DNA of 64,000 bases from Microbulbifer rhizosphaerae (GCF_014191725.1 NZ_JACHWZ010000006.1:62001-126000), one strand, 5' to 3'; counted from the stretch's first letter, positions 53,789-62,775 are shown. Translations and numbers: made by a program. The notes: generated from the letters alone by a model not told the origin.

Positions 53789-55519
53789 ATGCAGATCCCA
53801 CAACTCTGGCGCCGCCTGGGCCTGGCCGCAGCCATTGCCGGCGGCCTGGGTGCCTGTGGCAAAGAAGCCGCAACGCCCGCCTCCCAAACTGAGACCGCTG
53901 AACAGCAAGAGCAGGCGAAAGCCGGCCAATCACAGATCGCGGAAATGGCCGCGGACCTGCACAAGCACATCGCAATTCTCGCCTCCGACAAATTCGAGGG
54001 CCGCGCTCCCGCCACCCGCGGCGAGGAACTGACCGTCAACTACCTAGCGGAACAGTTCGAAGCCCTGGGACTGGAACCCGGTACCGTCGACGCCGAAGGC
54101 GACCCCAGTTGGTTCCAGCAGGTGCCGGTGGTGGAAATGCAAATCGAATCCACCCCGCTGACGATCAAAGGCGAGGGCTTCGAGAAACCCCTGCAGCCGC
54201 TCACCGATATGGTCGCCTTTACCCAGCGCCAGACAGAGTCCTCCGCGCTGGAGAGCAGCGAACTGGTATTCGTCGGCTACGGCATTGTCGCTCCGGAAAA
54301 CAACTGGAACGACTACGCCGGTCTGGACATGGAAGGCAAGACCGCGGTGATCCTGGTCAACGACCCCGGCTACGCCACCCAGGATAAGGCCCTGTTCAAT
54401 GGCAACGCCATGACCTATTACGGCCGCTGGAGCTACAAATTCGAGGAGGCCGCGCGCCAGGGCGCCGATGGCGCCATCATCATTCATGAGACCGGTGCGG
54501 CCGGCTATCCCTGGGAAGTGGTCAGCGGCAGTTGGTCCGGCGCGCAGATCAGCCTGGCAGCGGAAAACAAAAATGCCGGCCGCGTGGCGGTGGAGGCCTG
54601 GATGACCGGCGAAGCCGCCGGGGAACTCTTCAAGGCCGCGGGCCTGGATCTGGCAGGGGAGATGGAGGCGGCCAAGACCCGAGAATTTGTGGCCAAGCCC
54701 CTGGGCCTGAGCGCCAGCGTGCAACTCAGCAACCAGCTGCGCACTTCCGATTCCCGCAATGTGGTGGCCAAACTGCCCGGTGAGAAATTCCCGGACGAAG
54801 CCATTATCTACACCGCCCACTGGGACCATCTCGGCATCAATGAAAACGCCGGAGGCGAGGACCATATTTTCAACGGCGCAGTGGACAATGCCACCGGCAC
54901 CGCCGGCCTGCTGGCCATGGCCCGCCAAGCCGCCGCGCTGGAAGACAGGCCGGACCGCTCACTGCTGTTCGTCGCGGTCACCGCGGAGGAATCCGGATTG
55001 CTGGGCTCCAAATACTACGCCGCCAACCCGGTAGTGCCGCTGGCCGAGACGGTTGCCGGTATTAACTTCGATGCCCTGGGCGTACTGGGGCCCATGCGCG
55101 ATGTGATCGTTGTGGGTTACGGCAACAGTGAACTGGAAAAAATGCTGAAGAAAACCGCCAAGCAACAGGACCGCTACCTGGCGCCGGAAGAGCATCCGGA
55201 GCGTGGCTACTTCTACCGCTCCGATCACTTCAGCCTGGCAAAGAAGGGCGTACCCATGCTCTATTTCAAGTCCGGCAGCGACAGCTTCGAGCACGGCCGC
55301 GAGTGGGCGCAGCAGCAGTCCGAGCAGTACACCGCCCACGCCTACCACAAGCCAGCGGACGAGTACGACCCCGACTGGAACCTGGAAGGCACCGCCATGG
55401 ACCTACAACTGGGGCTGGACCTGGGCCTGCAACTGGCCAACAGCCGCGACTGGCCCAACTGGTATGAAGGCAACGAATTCCGCGCGATTCGCGATGCCAG
55501 TGCCGAGGCCAGGAAATAA
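53789..55519 (+). CDS. M28-family aminopeptidase lipoprotein
   Basis: 576-residue exported zinc peptidase. Lipobox LGAC puts the lipidated cysteine at 23. A PA-domain insert lies at about 130-280 (LVFVGYGIVAPENNWNDYAGLD). The peptidase core has H in TAHWDHLG and D in GAVDNATGTAG (zinc ligands and bridging aspartate), catalytic EE in VTAEESGLLG, D in INFDALG and H in SDHFSLAKKG. Likely a periplasmic or surface aminopeptidase for peptide scavenging, with the M14 gene just upstream. Its 3' end is followed by the REP unit copy B. Confidence 0.92.
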   Translation: MQIPQLWRRLGLAAAIAGGLGACGKEAATPASQTETAEQQEQAKAGQSQIAEMAADLHKHIAILASDKFEGRAPATRGEELTVNYLAEQFEALGLEPGTVDAEGDPSWFQQVPVVEMQIESTPLTIKGEGFEKPLQPLTDMVAFTQRQTESSALESSELVFVGYGIVAPENNWNDYAGLDMEGKTAVILVNDPGYATQDKALFNGNAMTYYGRWSYKFEEAARQGADGAIIIHETGAAGYPWEVVSGSWSGAQISLAAENKNAGRVAVEAWMTGEAAGELFKAAGLDLAGEMEAAKTREFVAKPLGLSASVQLSNQLRTSDSRNVVAKLPGEKFPDEAIIYTAHWDHLGINENAGGEDHIFNGAVDNATGTAGLLAMARQAAALEDRPDRSLLFVAVTAEESGLLGSKYYAANPVVPLAETVAGINFDALGVLGPMRDVIVVGYGNSELEKMLKKTAKQQDRYLAPEEHPERGYFYRSDHFSLAKKGVPMLYFKSGSDSFEHGREWAQQQSEQYTAHAYHKPADEYDPDWNLEGTAMDLQLGLDLGLQLANSRDWPNWYEGNEFRAIRDASAEARK

Positions 55520-55578
55520 ATAACTTCTCCGTTGAAAACGGCCTCGCCCCGGGAATGCGGAGCTTTTTATCCGGCGCT

Positions 55579-55733
55579 GAAGGCTCCAGCTCCGCAACGG
55601 GCCGCAGGCCCGCCCAATGTAGGAGCGGCCGTTGCCGGGAATCATTAAAAACAGAAGTGTAAAACTCCGTGGCCTCTTCGGCGCGGCCGTCAAACCACAG
55701 GCATGGCCTAATTTTTTGCATGGCCGCTCCTCA
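55579..55733. repeat. extended REP unit copy B and split half 7
   Basis: GGCTCCAGCTCCGCAACGGG, GCAGGCCCGC and TGTAGGAGCGGCCGTTG (55579-55637) repeat copy A. An inverted remnant ATGGCCGCTCCTCA ends at 55733. The right half is much decayed. Confidence 0.7.
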
Positions 55734-56201
55734 GTCTTTTTTGGCTATCAGCCAGTAGGTAATCCCCAGCGCTAGGACCACGGCGGCGATTCCCAGCACA
55801 TACATCGGCGTCCAATCCTCCAGGTCCAGCACGATCACTTTCCGCGCTATCGCCATTAGCGCCGTGGCCACCACCAGTTGTATCGGAATCACATTGGAAC
55901 CGAGATACAGGCGGATATTGATAAATATCTCGATGGCGATCAGCACCAGCATAAAAGCACCGAACACATCAAAAATGTCGTCGGAGTCCAGCAGCAGCAT
56001 CGGGGGTTCACTCAGGCGCTGGTACATGACGTATACAACATCGCCAACGCCCCAAATAATCACCAGCATCATCAGTATCGCCAGCAGGCGCACCGAGCTG
56101 CGGATCACCAGATGCAGCACCCGGATCAGCGGGTCCTCATGCTCCTTGGGCAACTCGTCGTGAATCAACCTGTGCCGCTCATCGCCATCGCTCATCGCCA
56201 T
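55731..56201 (-). CDS. psiE: phosphate-starvation-inducible PsiE-family protein
   Basis: 156-residue inner-membrane protein with four transmembrane segments (SVRLLAILMMLVIIWGVGDV, FGAFMLVLIAIEIFINI, LVVATALMAIARKVIVL, MYVLGIAAVVLALGITYW). PsiE is a Pho-regulon protein of unknown function. The start could be 56201 or 56195. A 13-bp tandem duplication overlaps it, creating an out-of-frame ATG at 56208 nearest the ribosome site. No Pho box was identified. Confidence 0.85.
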   Translation of the reverse strand: MAMSDGDERHRLIHDELPKEHEDPLIRVLHLVIRSSVRLLAILMMLVIIWGVGDVVYVMYQRLSEPPMLLLDSDDIFDVFGAFMLVLIAIEIFINIRLYLGSNVIPIQLVVATALMAIARKVIVLDLEDWTPMYVLGIAAVVLALGITYWLIAKKD

Positions 56202-56208
56202 CGCTCAT
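56182..56208 (-). repeat. 13-bp tandem duplication at the psiE start
   Basis: Minus strand: AGCGATGGCGATG twice in succession, after an initial ATG. The first ATG (56208) opens a 9-codon frame ending in the gene; deleting one unit would put that ATG in frame with psiE. Confidence 0.8.
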
Positions 56209-56268
56209 GGCCTGCCCTGCTCATTGACATGCAGGGTAATATATAGCGCAAAAGCGGGTCGCGGGCCG

Positions 56269-56628
56269 TTACATCTCCACGATGGTCTCGAAGCCGCCCC
56301 AGAACATGCGCTTGCCGTCGAAGGGCAGATTCTGCATATCCATACCGGCGATACGCGGGTCCTTCATCACCTTCTCGTTGACCTCGTCGCGTTTTTCCCG
56401 GGACTCGTACACAATCCAGGAGAAGATCACTGTCTCATCATCCTGAAGCTGCACACTCTGGGGGAAGGAAGTGACCTCGCCGGACTGCACATCGTCGGCG
56501 ACGCACTCGATATATTCCAGCGCACCGTATTCCTTCCACACCTCGCCCGCCTCCTCGGCCATCTTGCGATAGGCCTCCAGGTTCTTCCTGGGTACCGGCA
56601 ATACAAATCCATCGATATAACGTGCCAT
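56269..56628 (-). CDS. DUF1428 family protein
   Basis: 119-residue ferredoxin-like-fold protein of the DUF1428 (YbaA) family: starts MARYIDGFVLPVPRKN and includes VWKEYGALEYIECVADDV, ESREKRDEVNEKVMKDPRI and KRMFWGGFE. No enzymatic role is established; the fold is related to ABM/dimeric alpha-beta barrels. The ATG at 56628 has GGAGCCC upstream. It follows the YCII gene in the same orientation with a 25-bp gap, so the two form an operon. Confidence 0.88.
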   Translation of the reverse strand: MARYIDGFVLPVPRKNLEAYRKMAEEAGEVWKEYGALEYIECVADDVQSGEVTSFPQSVQLQDDETVIFSWIVYESREKRDEVNEKVMKDPRIAGMDMQNLPFDGKRMFWGGFETIVEM

Positions 56629-56653
56629 GGTATGGGCTCCTTTTATTGAATCG

Positions 56654-57058
56654 TCAAGATTGTATGGCCTTGAACTCGGCGGCGGCCTCCTGCACATCCT
56701 CCGGGAAATCTTCAAACTCCTGCACCTGGCGCAGCTCTATAATCTCGTTATCGGACGCCGGGCAGCGTTTGGCCCACTCGATCGCCTCCTCCTTGGACGC
56801 CACGTTGATCATCCAGAAACCACCCAGCACTTCGTTGGTTTCCACAAAAGGGCCGTCGGTAACCGTGGGCACACCGTCGCTGAAGGACACCCGTGCCCCC
56901 ATGGAGAGTGGATGCAGCCCCTCCAGGCTGAGCAGCACCCCGGCCTCCTGCAACTCGGCGTTATACTTCATCATCGCCTCCACGGCGTCCGTCTCCGGCA
57001 TAGCGCCCGGCTCGGCCTTCTCGTAACCCTTGGGAATCATCAACATCATGAAACGCAT
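56654..57058 (-). CDS. YCII-related (DGPF-type) protein
   Basis: 134 residues from the ATG at 57058, preceded by AGGAGAG. It starts MRFMMLMIPKGYE and has TVTDGPFVETNEVLGGFWMI, the DGPF motif of the family, with a further conserved EAIEWAKRCP. These dimeric alpha/beta barrel proteins are often near sigma factors or regulators; function is unknown. Part of a two-gene operon with DUF1428, facing the hxlR gene from downstream. Confidence 0.88.
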   Translation of the reverse strand: MRFMMLMIPKGYEKAEPGAMPETDAVEAMMKYNAELQEAGVLLSLEGLHPLSMGARVSFSDGVPTVTDGPFVETNEVLGGFWMINVASKEEAIEWAKRCPASDNEIIELRQVQEFEDFPEDVQEAAAEFKAIQS

Positions 57059-57239
57059 AACCGCTCTCCTGTAGTAATAGTCAAAATTTATTGAATGCAA
57101 TTCAAATGGCAAATGACCGTCTCCACAATAGTCGAGCAGCGCAATCAGGTTTCGACATTGTCATCATAATTCTTATCGCGCGATCGCAACTACCCGATCA
57201 AGTTCTACTACCGCGCCCTGGGAGACAACCCTCGCGCTC

Positions 57240-57683
57240 TCACCGCAGATCAAGCTCCAGCAGATACTCGCCCCTGCCGATCTTTTCGACCAGTTCATCC
57301 CGGTGATTTTCCATCATGTCGAGCAGTGGCTGCGGCAGGAAGGTGCCTTCGATGGTGTGTAGCGCCCACAGGGCGAATTCGATCATGGTGGGCGCCAGGG
57401 CCCGGCCGGCGGTGGTGAGTTCGTAAATGAATTTTTTACCGTGGTCGGGGTGGGGGCGTTTGCTGATAATACCGGCGCCTTGCAGGCGCTGTAGCCGGTC
57501 GGTGAGGATGTTGGTGGAAATGCCCTCGCTGGACGCGAGGAAATGGCGAAACTCGCGGCGGTTGGTAAACATCAGGTCGCGAATGATCAGCAATGTCCAG
57601 CGATCGCCGAGGATTTCGAGGCCATTGGCCAGGGCACAGCGGGAGCGCATGGTAGCGGGGATGGTATCAGGGCAGTTGGGCAT
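57240..57683 (-). CDS. HxlR-family winged-helix regulator
   Basis: 147-residue transcription factor. The single HxlR domain covers about 12-105: CALANGLEILGDRWTLLIIRDL, FLASSEGISTNILTDRLQRL, then the wing GAGIISKRPHPDHGKKFIYELT and LTTAGRALAPTM. HxlR regulators often sense electrophiles or redox state via a cysteine. Here C10 and C16 lie near the N-terminus. It is divergent from a glutathione S-transferase gene, with two matching operator-like palindromes between them. Confidence 0.92.
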   Translation of the reverse strand: MPNCPDTIPATMRSRCALANGLEILGDRWTLLIIRDLMFTNRREFRHFLASSEGISTNILTDRLQRLQGAGIISKRPHPDHGKKFIYELTTAGRALAPTMIEFALWALHTIEGTFLPQPLLDMMENHRDELVEKIGRGEYLLELDLR

Positions 57684-57702
57684 AAAATCAGTTTAGGAAA
57701 TA

Positions 57703-57752
57703 TACTTGCATTTTGCAATTAACCCGTCTACCGTACTTGTGAAATGCAAGTA
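57703..57752. promoter_or_regulatory. paired HxlR operators
   Basis: Operator 1 (57703-57721) is TACTTG-N7-CAATTA; operator 2 (57734-57752) is the perfect palindrome TACTTG-N7-CAAGTA. Their centres are 31 bp apart, about three helix turns. The two outer arms also form a 14-bp perfect inverted repeat, ATATACTTGCATTT. They lie exactly between the two divergent genes. Confidence 0.8.
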
Positions 57753-57796
57753 TATCGAAATGAATTCGCGTTCTAACCCAAAAGGAGATAATTGCA

Positions 57797-58438
57797 GTGA
57801 ATATTTACAGCTTCCCCACTTTCAACCTGATCAAAGTGCTCCTGACTGCCGAAGAGCTGGGCCTCGACTACCAGTTGCATCTGCTGGATGCCCAAGCCGG
57901 CGAACACAAAACACCTGAGCACCTGCAGCGCCACCCGCTGGGCAAAGTGCCTGCGGTGGAACTGGACGGCAACCACTATTTTGAAAGCAACGCCATCTGC
58001 CGCCTGTTGGCCGAGCGTAGCGGTAATCGACTCTATGCGGATTCTCCGGAGACTCGGGCCCGGATCAATCAGTGGGTCGATTTAATGGCACTGCATATCG
58101 GCCGGCACCTGACCGTGCTGGTATTTGAAGAGGTGGTCAAGCCGAAGGCACTGGGCAGCAGCCCCGATGGTGGCGCCGTTGAGGAGGCCACGCAGTTCCT
58201 GACCGCCCAGCTCCCCATCATTGAAAAGCAGCTGTCCGCGCATTCCTTCCTGGCGGGCGATGACCTGACAATCGCCGATCTGATCGGCTTCAGTTACTGC
58301 CAAACCCACGAGCTCACCTCGGCCAGCTTCGACGACTATCCCGCTGTACTGGAGTGGTATCACCGCATCAAGGGAAGACCGGCCTTTGAGCAGGCGATGG
58401 AACGGCTGCCCGGTGGCAAGCTCTTTGCTTTTCTCTGA
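57797..58438 (+). CDS. glutathione S-transferase
   Basis: 213-residue GST with a thioredoxin-like N-domain (YSFPTFNLIKVLLTAEELGLDYQL, cis-proline region LGKVPAVELDG, YFESNAICRLLAE) and a helical C-domain (LAGDDLTIADLIGFSYC). The active-site residue is probably the serine or tyrosine in the N-terminal YSFPTFN. It starts at a GTG (57797) with AAGGAGAT eight bases upstream. Substrate unknown; HxlR control and the neighbouring YCII/DUF1428 suggest electrophile or oxidative stress. Confidence 0.9.
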   Translation: MNIYSFPTFNLIKVLLTAEELGLDYQLHLLDAQAGEHKTPEHLQRHPLGKVPAVELDGNHYFESNAICRLLAERSGNRLYADSPETRARINQWVDLMALHIGRHLTVLVFEEVVKPKALGSSPDGGAVEEATQFLTAQLPIIEKQLSAHSFLAGDDLTIADLIGFSYCQTHELTSASFDDYPAVLEWYHRIKGRPAFEQAMERLPGGKLFAFL

Positions 58439-58565
58439 GATGAGGTTGCCCGGATCTGAATGCAGCTGGGTCAAAGACTGTGGTTGATTCTCCCACACAA
58501 AAGCGCCGGGAGCGCTTTGGGTCGGCTTTAGCTGACCCAAAGGATGAAGCACAGGGATGAGCTTC

Positions 58566-58602
58566 ATCAAAAACCCCGCTGTCTCCAGCGGTTTTTTTAT
58601 TT
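58566..58602 (+). terminator. intrinsic terminator of the GST gene
   Basis: Stem CCGCT-GTCTCC-AGCGG flanked by AAAAACC on the left and TTTTTTT on the right; some activity on the minus strand is possible for fadD. Confidence 0.82.
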
Positions 58603-58615
58603 GGGAAAACAAAAA

Positions 58616-60253
58616 TCAGGCGCTTACCGGCGTCCCGGATTTTTTCAATTCCTCATCGCGCAGCGCCCGGCGCAGAATTTTGCCCACATTGGTCTTCGGC
58701 AGTTCTTCGCGAAACTCTACCTGCTTGGGCACCTTGTAGGCAGTCATGTTTTCCCGGCAGTAGGCGAGCACCTCTTCTTCGGTGAGGGAGGGATCGGCCT
58801 TGACAACAAACAGTTTGACCAGTTCGCCACTCTTTTCGTCGGGGATGCCGATGGCCGCGGCCTCGGCGACCTTGTCGTGGGTGCTGACCACATCCTCAAT
58901 CTCATTGGGATAGACGTTGAAGCCGGAGACGATGATCATGTCTTTCTTGCGATCGACGATTTTGATATAGCCGTCGTCCTGAATCACCGCCATATCGCCG
59001 GTCCTCAGCCAGCCGTCACTATCGATGGAATCCGCCGTGGCCTCAGGGCGCTGCCAGTAGCCCTTCATTACCTGCGGGCCGCGCACGCACAGCTCACCCG
59101 GGGAGTTGTTGGGCAGGTCGTTGTCGTTTTCGTCGATCACTTTCACTTCGGTACCCGGTACCGGAACACCCACGGTACCCATCTGCACCGCTTCCGTGGG
59201 GTTGAAGGAAACCACCGGAGAGGTTTCTGTCAGGCCGTAGCCCTCGGTCACCGGGCAGCCGGTTATTTTTTCCCAGCGGTTGGCGGTATCGCGGGTGAGC
59301 GCCATGCCGCCGGAACAGGTGGTGTGCAGCTTGCTGAAATCCAGGTTGGCGAAATCCGGGTTGCGCATCAGGCCATTGAACAGGGTGTTGAGGCCGGCAA
59401 AGCCGGTAAAGCGCAGCCCCTTGAGAGTCTTCACGAACGCCGGAATATCCCGCGGGTTGGGGATCAGCAGGGAGTGGTTGCCGGTGGCGAACAGGCACAT
59501 GCAGTGAATGGTGAAGGCGTAGATATGGTACAGGGGCAGCGGTGCCACATAGAGTTCCGCACCCTCTTTCATGGAATCGCCCAGGGCCTCACGCACCTGT
59601 TCCATATTGGCCACCAGATTGCGGTTGGTGAGCATGGCGCCTTTGGCCACACCAGTGGTGCCGCCGGTGTACTGCAGCACGGCGATATCGTCCGGCGTCC
59701 GCTGTACGTCGCTGTGGGGTTGCTTGCCACCCAGGGCCACGGCGTCTCGGAAGTTCACCTGGTTGGTGAAGGAGAACTCGGGCACCATTTTCTTGATGTA
59801 CTTGGCGACGCTGTTGATCAGCATGCGTTTGACCGGGCTGTGCAGGTCGGCGATTTCGCTGACGATCACCTGCTCGACGCCGGTCTCGGGAACCACCTGG
59901 GAAGCGGTATCGGCGATATTGGCGAGCACCACCAGCGCCTTGGCACCGGAGTCGTTGAGCTGGTGCTTCAGCTCGCGCTGGGTGTACAGGGGATTGGTAT
60001 TCACCACCACCAGCCCAGCGCGCAGGGCGCCGAACACGACTACCGGGTACTGCAGCACATTGGGCAGTTGCACGGCGATGCGATCGCCGGGCTCCAGGTC
60101 GGTGTGGTTCTGCAGGTAGGAGGCAAACTTTGCGCTCAGTTTGTCAATATCGCCGATGGAGAGCGTCTGCCCCAGGCAGGTAAATGCCGGCCTGTCACTG
60201 AACCTGGCGCAGGCGTCTGAAAATACCTCGAGTATGCTGCGTTCGATGTTCAA
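58616..60253 (-). CDS. fadD: long-chain-fatty-acid-CoA ligase
   Basis: 545-residue ANL-superfamily ligase activating fatty acids to acyl-CoA. AMP-binding motif LQYTGGTTGVAKGAM (about 199-213), GYGLTETSP near 325, SDGWLRTGDMAVIQDDGYIKIVDRKKDMII and the adenylate-coupling lysine in GKILRRALRDE near the C-terminus. An FACS signature is present. It feeds the fadBA complex at 14-17 kb and the dehydrogenase at 61-63 kb. It could also be a second FadD paralogue. Confidence 0.94.
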   Translation of the reverse strand: MNIERSILEVFSDACARFSDRPAFTCLGQTLSIGDIDKLSAKFASYLQNHTDLEPGDRIAVQLPNVLQYPVVVFGALRAGLVVVNTNPLYTQRELKHQLNDSGAKALVVLANIADTASQVVPETGVEQVIVSEIADLHSPVKRMLINSVAKYIKKMVPEFSFTNQVNFRDAVALGGKQPHSDVQRTPDDIAVLQYTGGTTGVAKGAMLTNRNLVANMEQVREALGDSMKEGAELYVAPLPLYHIYAFTIHCMCLFATGNHSLLIPNPRDIPAFVKTLKGLRFTGFAGLNTLFNGLMRNPDFANLDFSKLHTTCSGGMALTRDTANRWEKITGCPVTEGYGLTETSPVVSFNPTEAVQMGTVGVPVPGTEVKVIDENDNDLPNNSPGELCVRGPQVMKGYWQRPEATADSIDSDGWLRTGDMAVIQDDGYIKIVDRKKDMIIVSGFNVYPNEIEDVVSTHDKVAEAAAIGIPDEKSGELVKLFVVKADPSLTEEEVLAYCRENMTAYKVPKQVEFREELPKTNVGKILRRALRDEELKKSGTPVSA

Positions 60254-60341
60254 CTGTCTTCTCCCAGTCTATTGTTGTCGTTTGCCCGCACCTTCCGTTT
60301 TTATAGACGAAATCGCCCAAACTGCGAGGAATACGGACTAT

Positions 60342-60665
60342 TTATTGTTCTTTAGAGCAGAAAAGGTCTGCCAGTGAGGCTGCCAGTTCCCGGTCTCCGG
60401 AATAACGGATTTCCCCCAGCAGGAACGCGTGGCGCGCACTGAGACGGCCATTGATGACCGCGCTGAGTGTGCTCTGGGACATTTCCAGTACCAGCGCTGC
60501 CTCCTCCGTCTGGCCCGGTTTCTGCACGGCGGCATTGTCGCCGGATTGGCCCGAAAGGAGAATGTAAAAATCGCTGGCATCCGGTAGCCGGAACTGTACC
60601 CGAGTGAGTGGGTGCAAACAAGTTAGGCGCCGCAGGCGGGTGAGTGTTTGGTCCGGCAGTTGCAT
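60342..60665 (-). CDS. SCP2 sterol-carrier-like small protein
   Basis: 107-residue protein with the later half of an SCP2/sterol-carrier fold: DFYILLSGQSGDN, VLEMSQSTLSAVINGRLSARHAFLLGEIRYSGD. Such proteins bind acyl-CoA or sterol-like lipids in a hydrophobic tunnel. It lies upstream of fadD on the same strand with about 90 bp between. The link to lipid transfer is suggested by position and fold only. Confidence 0.68.
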   Translation of the reverse strand: MQLPDQTLTRLRRLTCLHPLTRVQFRLPDASDFYILLSGQSGDNAAVQKPGQTEEAALVLEMSQSTLSAVINGRLSARHAFLLGEIRYSGDRELAASLADLFCSKEQ

Positions 60666-60981
60666 GGGGCGGTCAATTCCGAAAGTTTTTTATAGTTTGT
60701 ATTCCCCCTCGTAGGAGCAGCCATTGGCCGCGACAAATGGGTCGGGAACCAATTTGGGCGCCGAAGGCGCCCGTAGGGTGAGCGCCACATGGACAAATCC
60801 GCCAGGAGTGGATTTGAACAGCTTTAGCTGGTTGAAGGCCGAGGCACATGGACGTGCCGAGCTATCGCGCGAATCAACGGCTGTGGATTGAATCGCTGTC
60901 CGATCGCGGCCAACGGCCGCTCCTACAAGGGGTGCAATAAAAAATTGCCGGGCAGCGGCGGCTTTTTATTGGCAACAGGAC
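60666..60981. other. 316-bp intergenic REP island, no gene
   Basis: Split REP pair 8: left GTAGGAGCAGCCATTGGCC (60711), right GGCCAACGGCCGCTCCTAC (ending 60925). The ~170 bp between contains hairpins GGGCGCCGAAGGCGCCC (60759-60775) and CACATGGAC/GCACATGGACGTGC-type words. It separates the dehydrogenase gene from the SCP2 gene. Confidence 0.72.
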
Positions 60982-62775
60982 TCAGAAAGCGAAGTGCTCC
61001 GCATCCAGCTCCATCAGGTTGTCCGCGCCGCTCTGGATCGCCGCGGCGTGGGCAGCGGTGCGCGGCACTATGCGGTCGTAGAAGAAGCTCGCGGTGGCCA
61101 GCTTGGCCTTGTAGAAATCCGCCTCGCCGGAGCCCTCGGCCAGTTTGTCATTGGCCACCTTGGCCACACGGGCCCAGAGATAGGCCTGGACGGCATAACC
61201 GGAGAACATCAGATAGTCCACGGAGGCAGCTCCCACTTCATCCGGGTTTTCCATCGCCTTGGCGCCCACGTGCAGGGTGAGATCACCCCACTGTTTGTTC
61301 AGCTCCTGCAGTTTGCCGATAAACGGGGACAGAGCCTCGTTGTCGACTTCCGCCTGGCAGAACTTGTGCACGACTTTGGTGAAACGGCGCAGCAGTTCGC
61401 CCTGGCTCATCAGCACCTTGCGGCCCAGCAGGTCCAGCGCCTGGACCCCGGTGGTGCCCTCGTAGATAGTGGCGATACGCGCGTCGCGCACATTCTGTTC
61501 CATGCCCCACTCGGCGATATAGCCATGACCACCGAAGCACTGCAGGCCCAGGTTGGCGGATTCGAAACCGGTTTCGGTGAGGAAGGCCTTGGCGATCGGC
61601 GTCAGGAAGGCCAGCAATTCGTCGGCTTCCTTTTTCTCTTCCTCGCTACCTTTGTGGGTGCGATCTACCTGCTGTGCACACAGCAGGATCAGCATGCGGC
61701 CGCCCTCGGCGAAGGCCTTCTGGGTCAGCAGCATGCGGCGCACGTCCGGGTGCACGATAATCGGGTCCGCCGGGCCCTGCGGATTTTTCGGGCCGGACAG
61801 GGCGCGCATCTGCAAACGGTCCTTGGCATAGGCCAGGGATTTCTGGAAGCCGGCCTCTGCGTGGGCGAGACCCTGCAGGGCAGTGCCCAGGCGCGCGGTG
61901 TTCATAAAGGTGAACATGCAGTTCAAACCCTTGTTCGGCGCTCCGATCAAAAAACCTTTGGCGCCGTCGAAGTTGAGCACCGCCGTGGCGTTGCCGTGGA
62001 TACCCATCTTGTGCTCCAGGGAACCGCAAACCACGCCGTTGCGCTCGCCGATAGTTCCATCCGCGTTGGGCAGGAACTTGGGCACGATAAACAGGGAAAT
62101 GCCCTTCGTGCCGGGAGGAGCGTCGGGCAGGCGCGCGAGCACGATATGCACGATATTCTCGGCCATGTCGTGTTCGCCAGCTGAGATAAAGATCTTGGTG
62201 CCGGTGATGGCATAGGAGCCGTCCGCGTTGGGCTCGGCCTTGGTACGCAGGATGCCCAGGTCAGTGCCACAGTGGGGCTCGGTGAGGCACATGGTGCCGG
62301 TCCAGGAACCCTCCACCAGCTTGGTCAGGTAGGCTTCCTTCTGCTCCGGAGTGCCGTGGGCCTCCAGGGTATTCATGGCGCCGTGGGACAGCCCCGGGTA
62401 CATACCCCAGGACCAGTTGGCGGTGCCCACCATCTCGCTCATCAGGGTGCCCAGGGACGGGGGCAGGCCCTGGCCGCCGTGCTCCACGTCGTGGGCCAGG
62501 GAGGGCCAGCCGGCTTCCACGAACTGCTGGTAGGCTTCCTTGAAGCCCTCGGGAGTGATGACTTCGCCATCCTTCCAGGTACAACCCTGCTGGTCGCCGA
62601 TCTGGTTCAGCGGCGCCAGCACGTTCTCGCAGAACTTGGCGCCCTCCTCCAGGATGGCGTCCACCAGATCCGGAGTGGCTTCCTCGTAGCCCAGGGAGGC
62701 GTAGTGCTGATCCCAGTCGAACAATTCGCGCATGGCAAAGCGCATATCGCGCAGTGGAATCTTGATATCGGTCAT
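60982..62775 (-). CDS. acyl-CoA dehydrogenase (C-terminal extension type)
   Basis: 597-residue FAD-dependent acyl-CoA dehydrogenase of the long class with a C-terminal domain. Key motifs are MCLTEPHCGTDLG near 163, KIFISAGEHDMAEN, HKMGIHGNATAVLNFDGA and the catalytic-type region ECFGGHGY-like LQCFGGHGYIAEWGMEQNVRDARI. The ATG at 62775 has GAGGG eight bases upstream and beats the frame start at 62829. First oxidation step of beta-oxidation, passing electrons to ETF. AraC regulator upstream. Confidence 0.92.
   Translation of the reverse strand: MTDIKIPLRDMRFAMRELFDWDQHYASLGYEEATPDLVDAILEEGAKFCENVLAPLNQIGDQQGCTWKDGEVITPEGFKEAYQQFVEAGWPSLAHDVEHGGQGLPPSLGTLMSEMVGTANWSWGMYPGLSHGAMNTLEAHGTPEQKEAYLTKLVEGSWTGTMCLTEPHCGTDLGILRTKAEPNADGSYAITGTKIFISAGEHDMAENIVHIVLARLPDAPPGTKGISLFIVPKFLPNADGTIGERNGVVCGSLEHKMGIHGNATAVLNFDGAKGFLIGAPNKGLNCMFTFMNTARLGTALQGLAHAEAGFQKSLAYAKDRLQMRALSGPKNPQGPADPIIVHPDVRRMLLTQKAFAEGGRMLILLCAQQVDRTHKGSEEEKKEADELLAFLTPIAKAFLTETGFESANLGLQCFGGHGYIAEWGMEQNVRDARIATIYEGTTGVQALDLLGRKVLMSQGELLRRFTKVVHKFCQAEVDNEALSPFIGKLQELNKQWGDLTLHVGAKAMENPDEVGAASVDYLMFSGYAVQAYLWARVAKVANDKLAEGSGEADFYKAKLATASFFYDRIVPRTAAHAAAIQSGADNLMELDAEHFAF

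Noticed and set aside
58544..60220. 558-codon plus-strand open frame opposite fadD
   Set aside because: Antisense shadow of the ligase gene; His/Gly-rich and without recognised domains.
60994..62184. 396-codon plus-strand open frame opposite the acyl-CoA dehydrogenase
   Set aside because: Antisense shadow with no family pattern.
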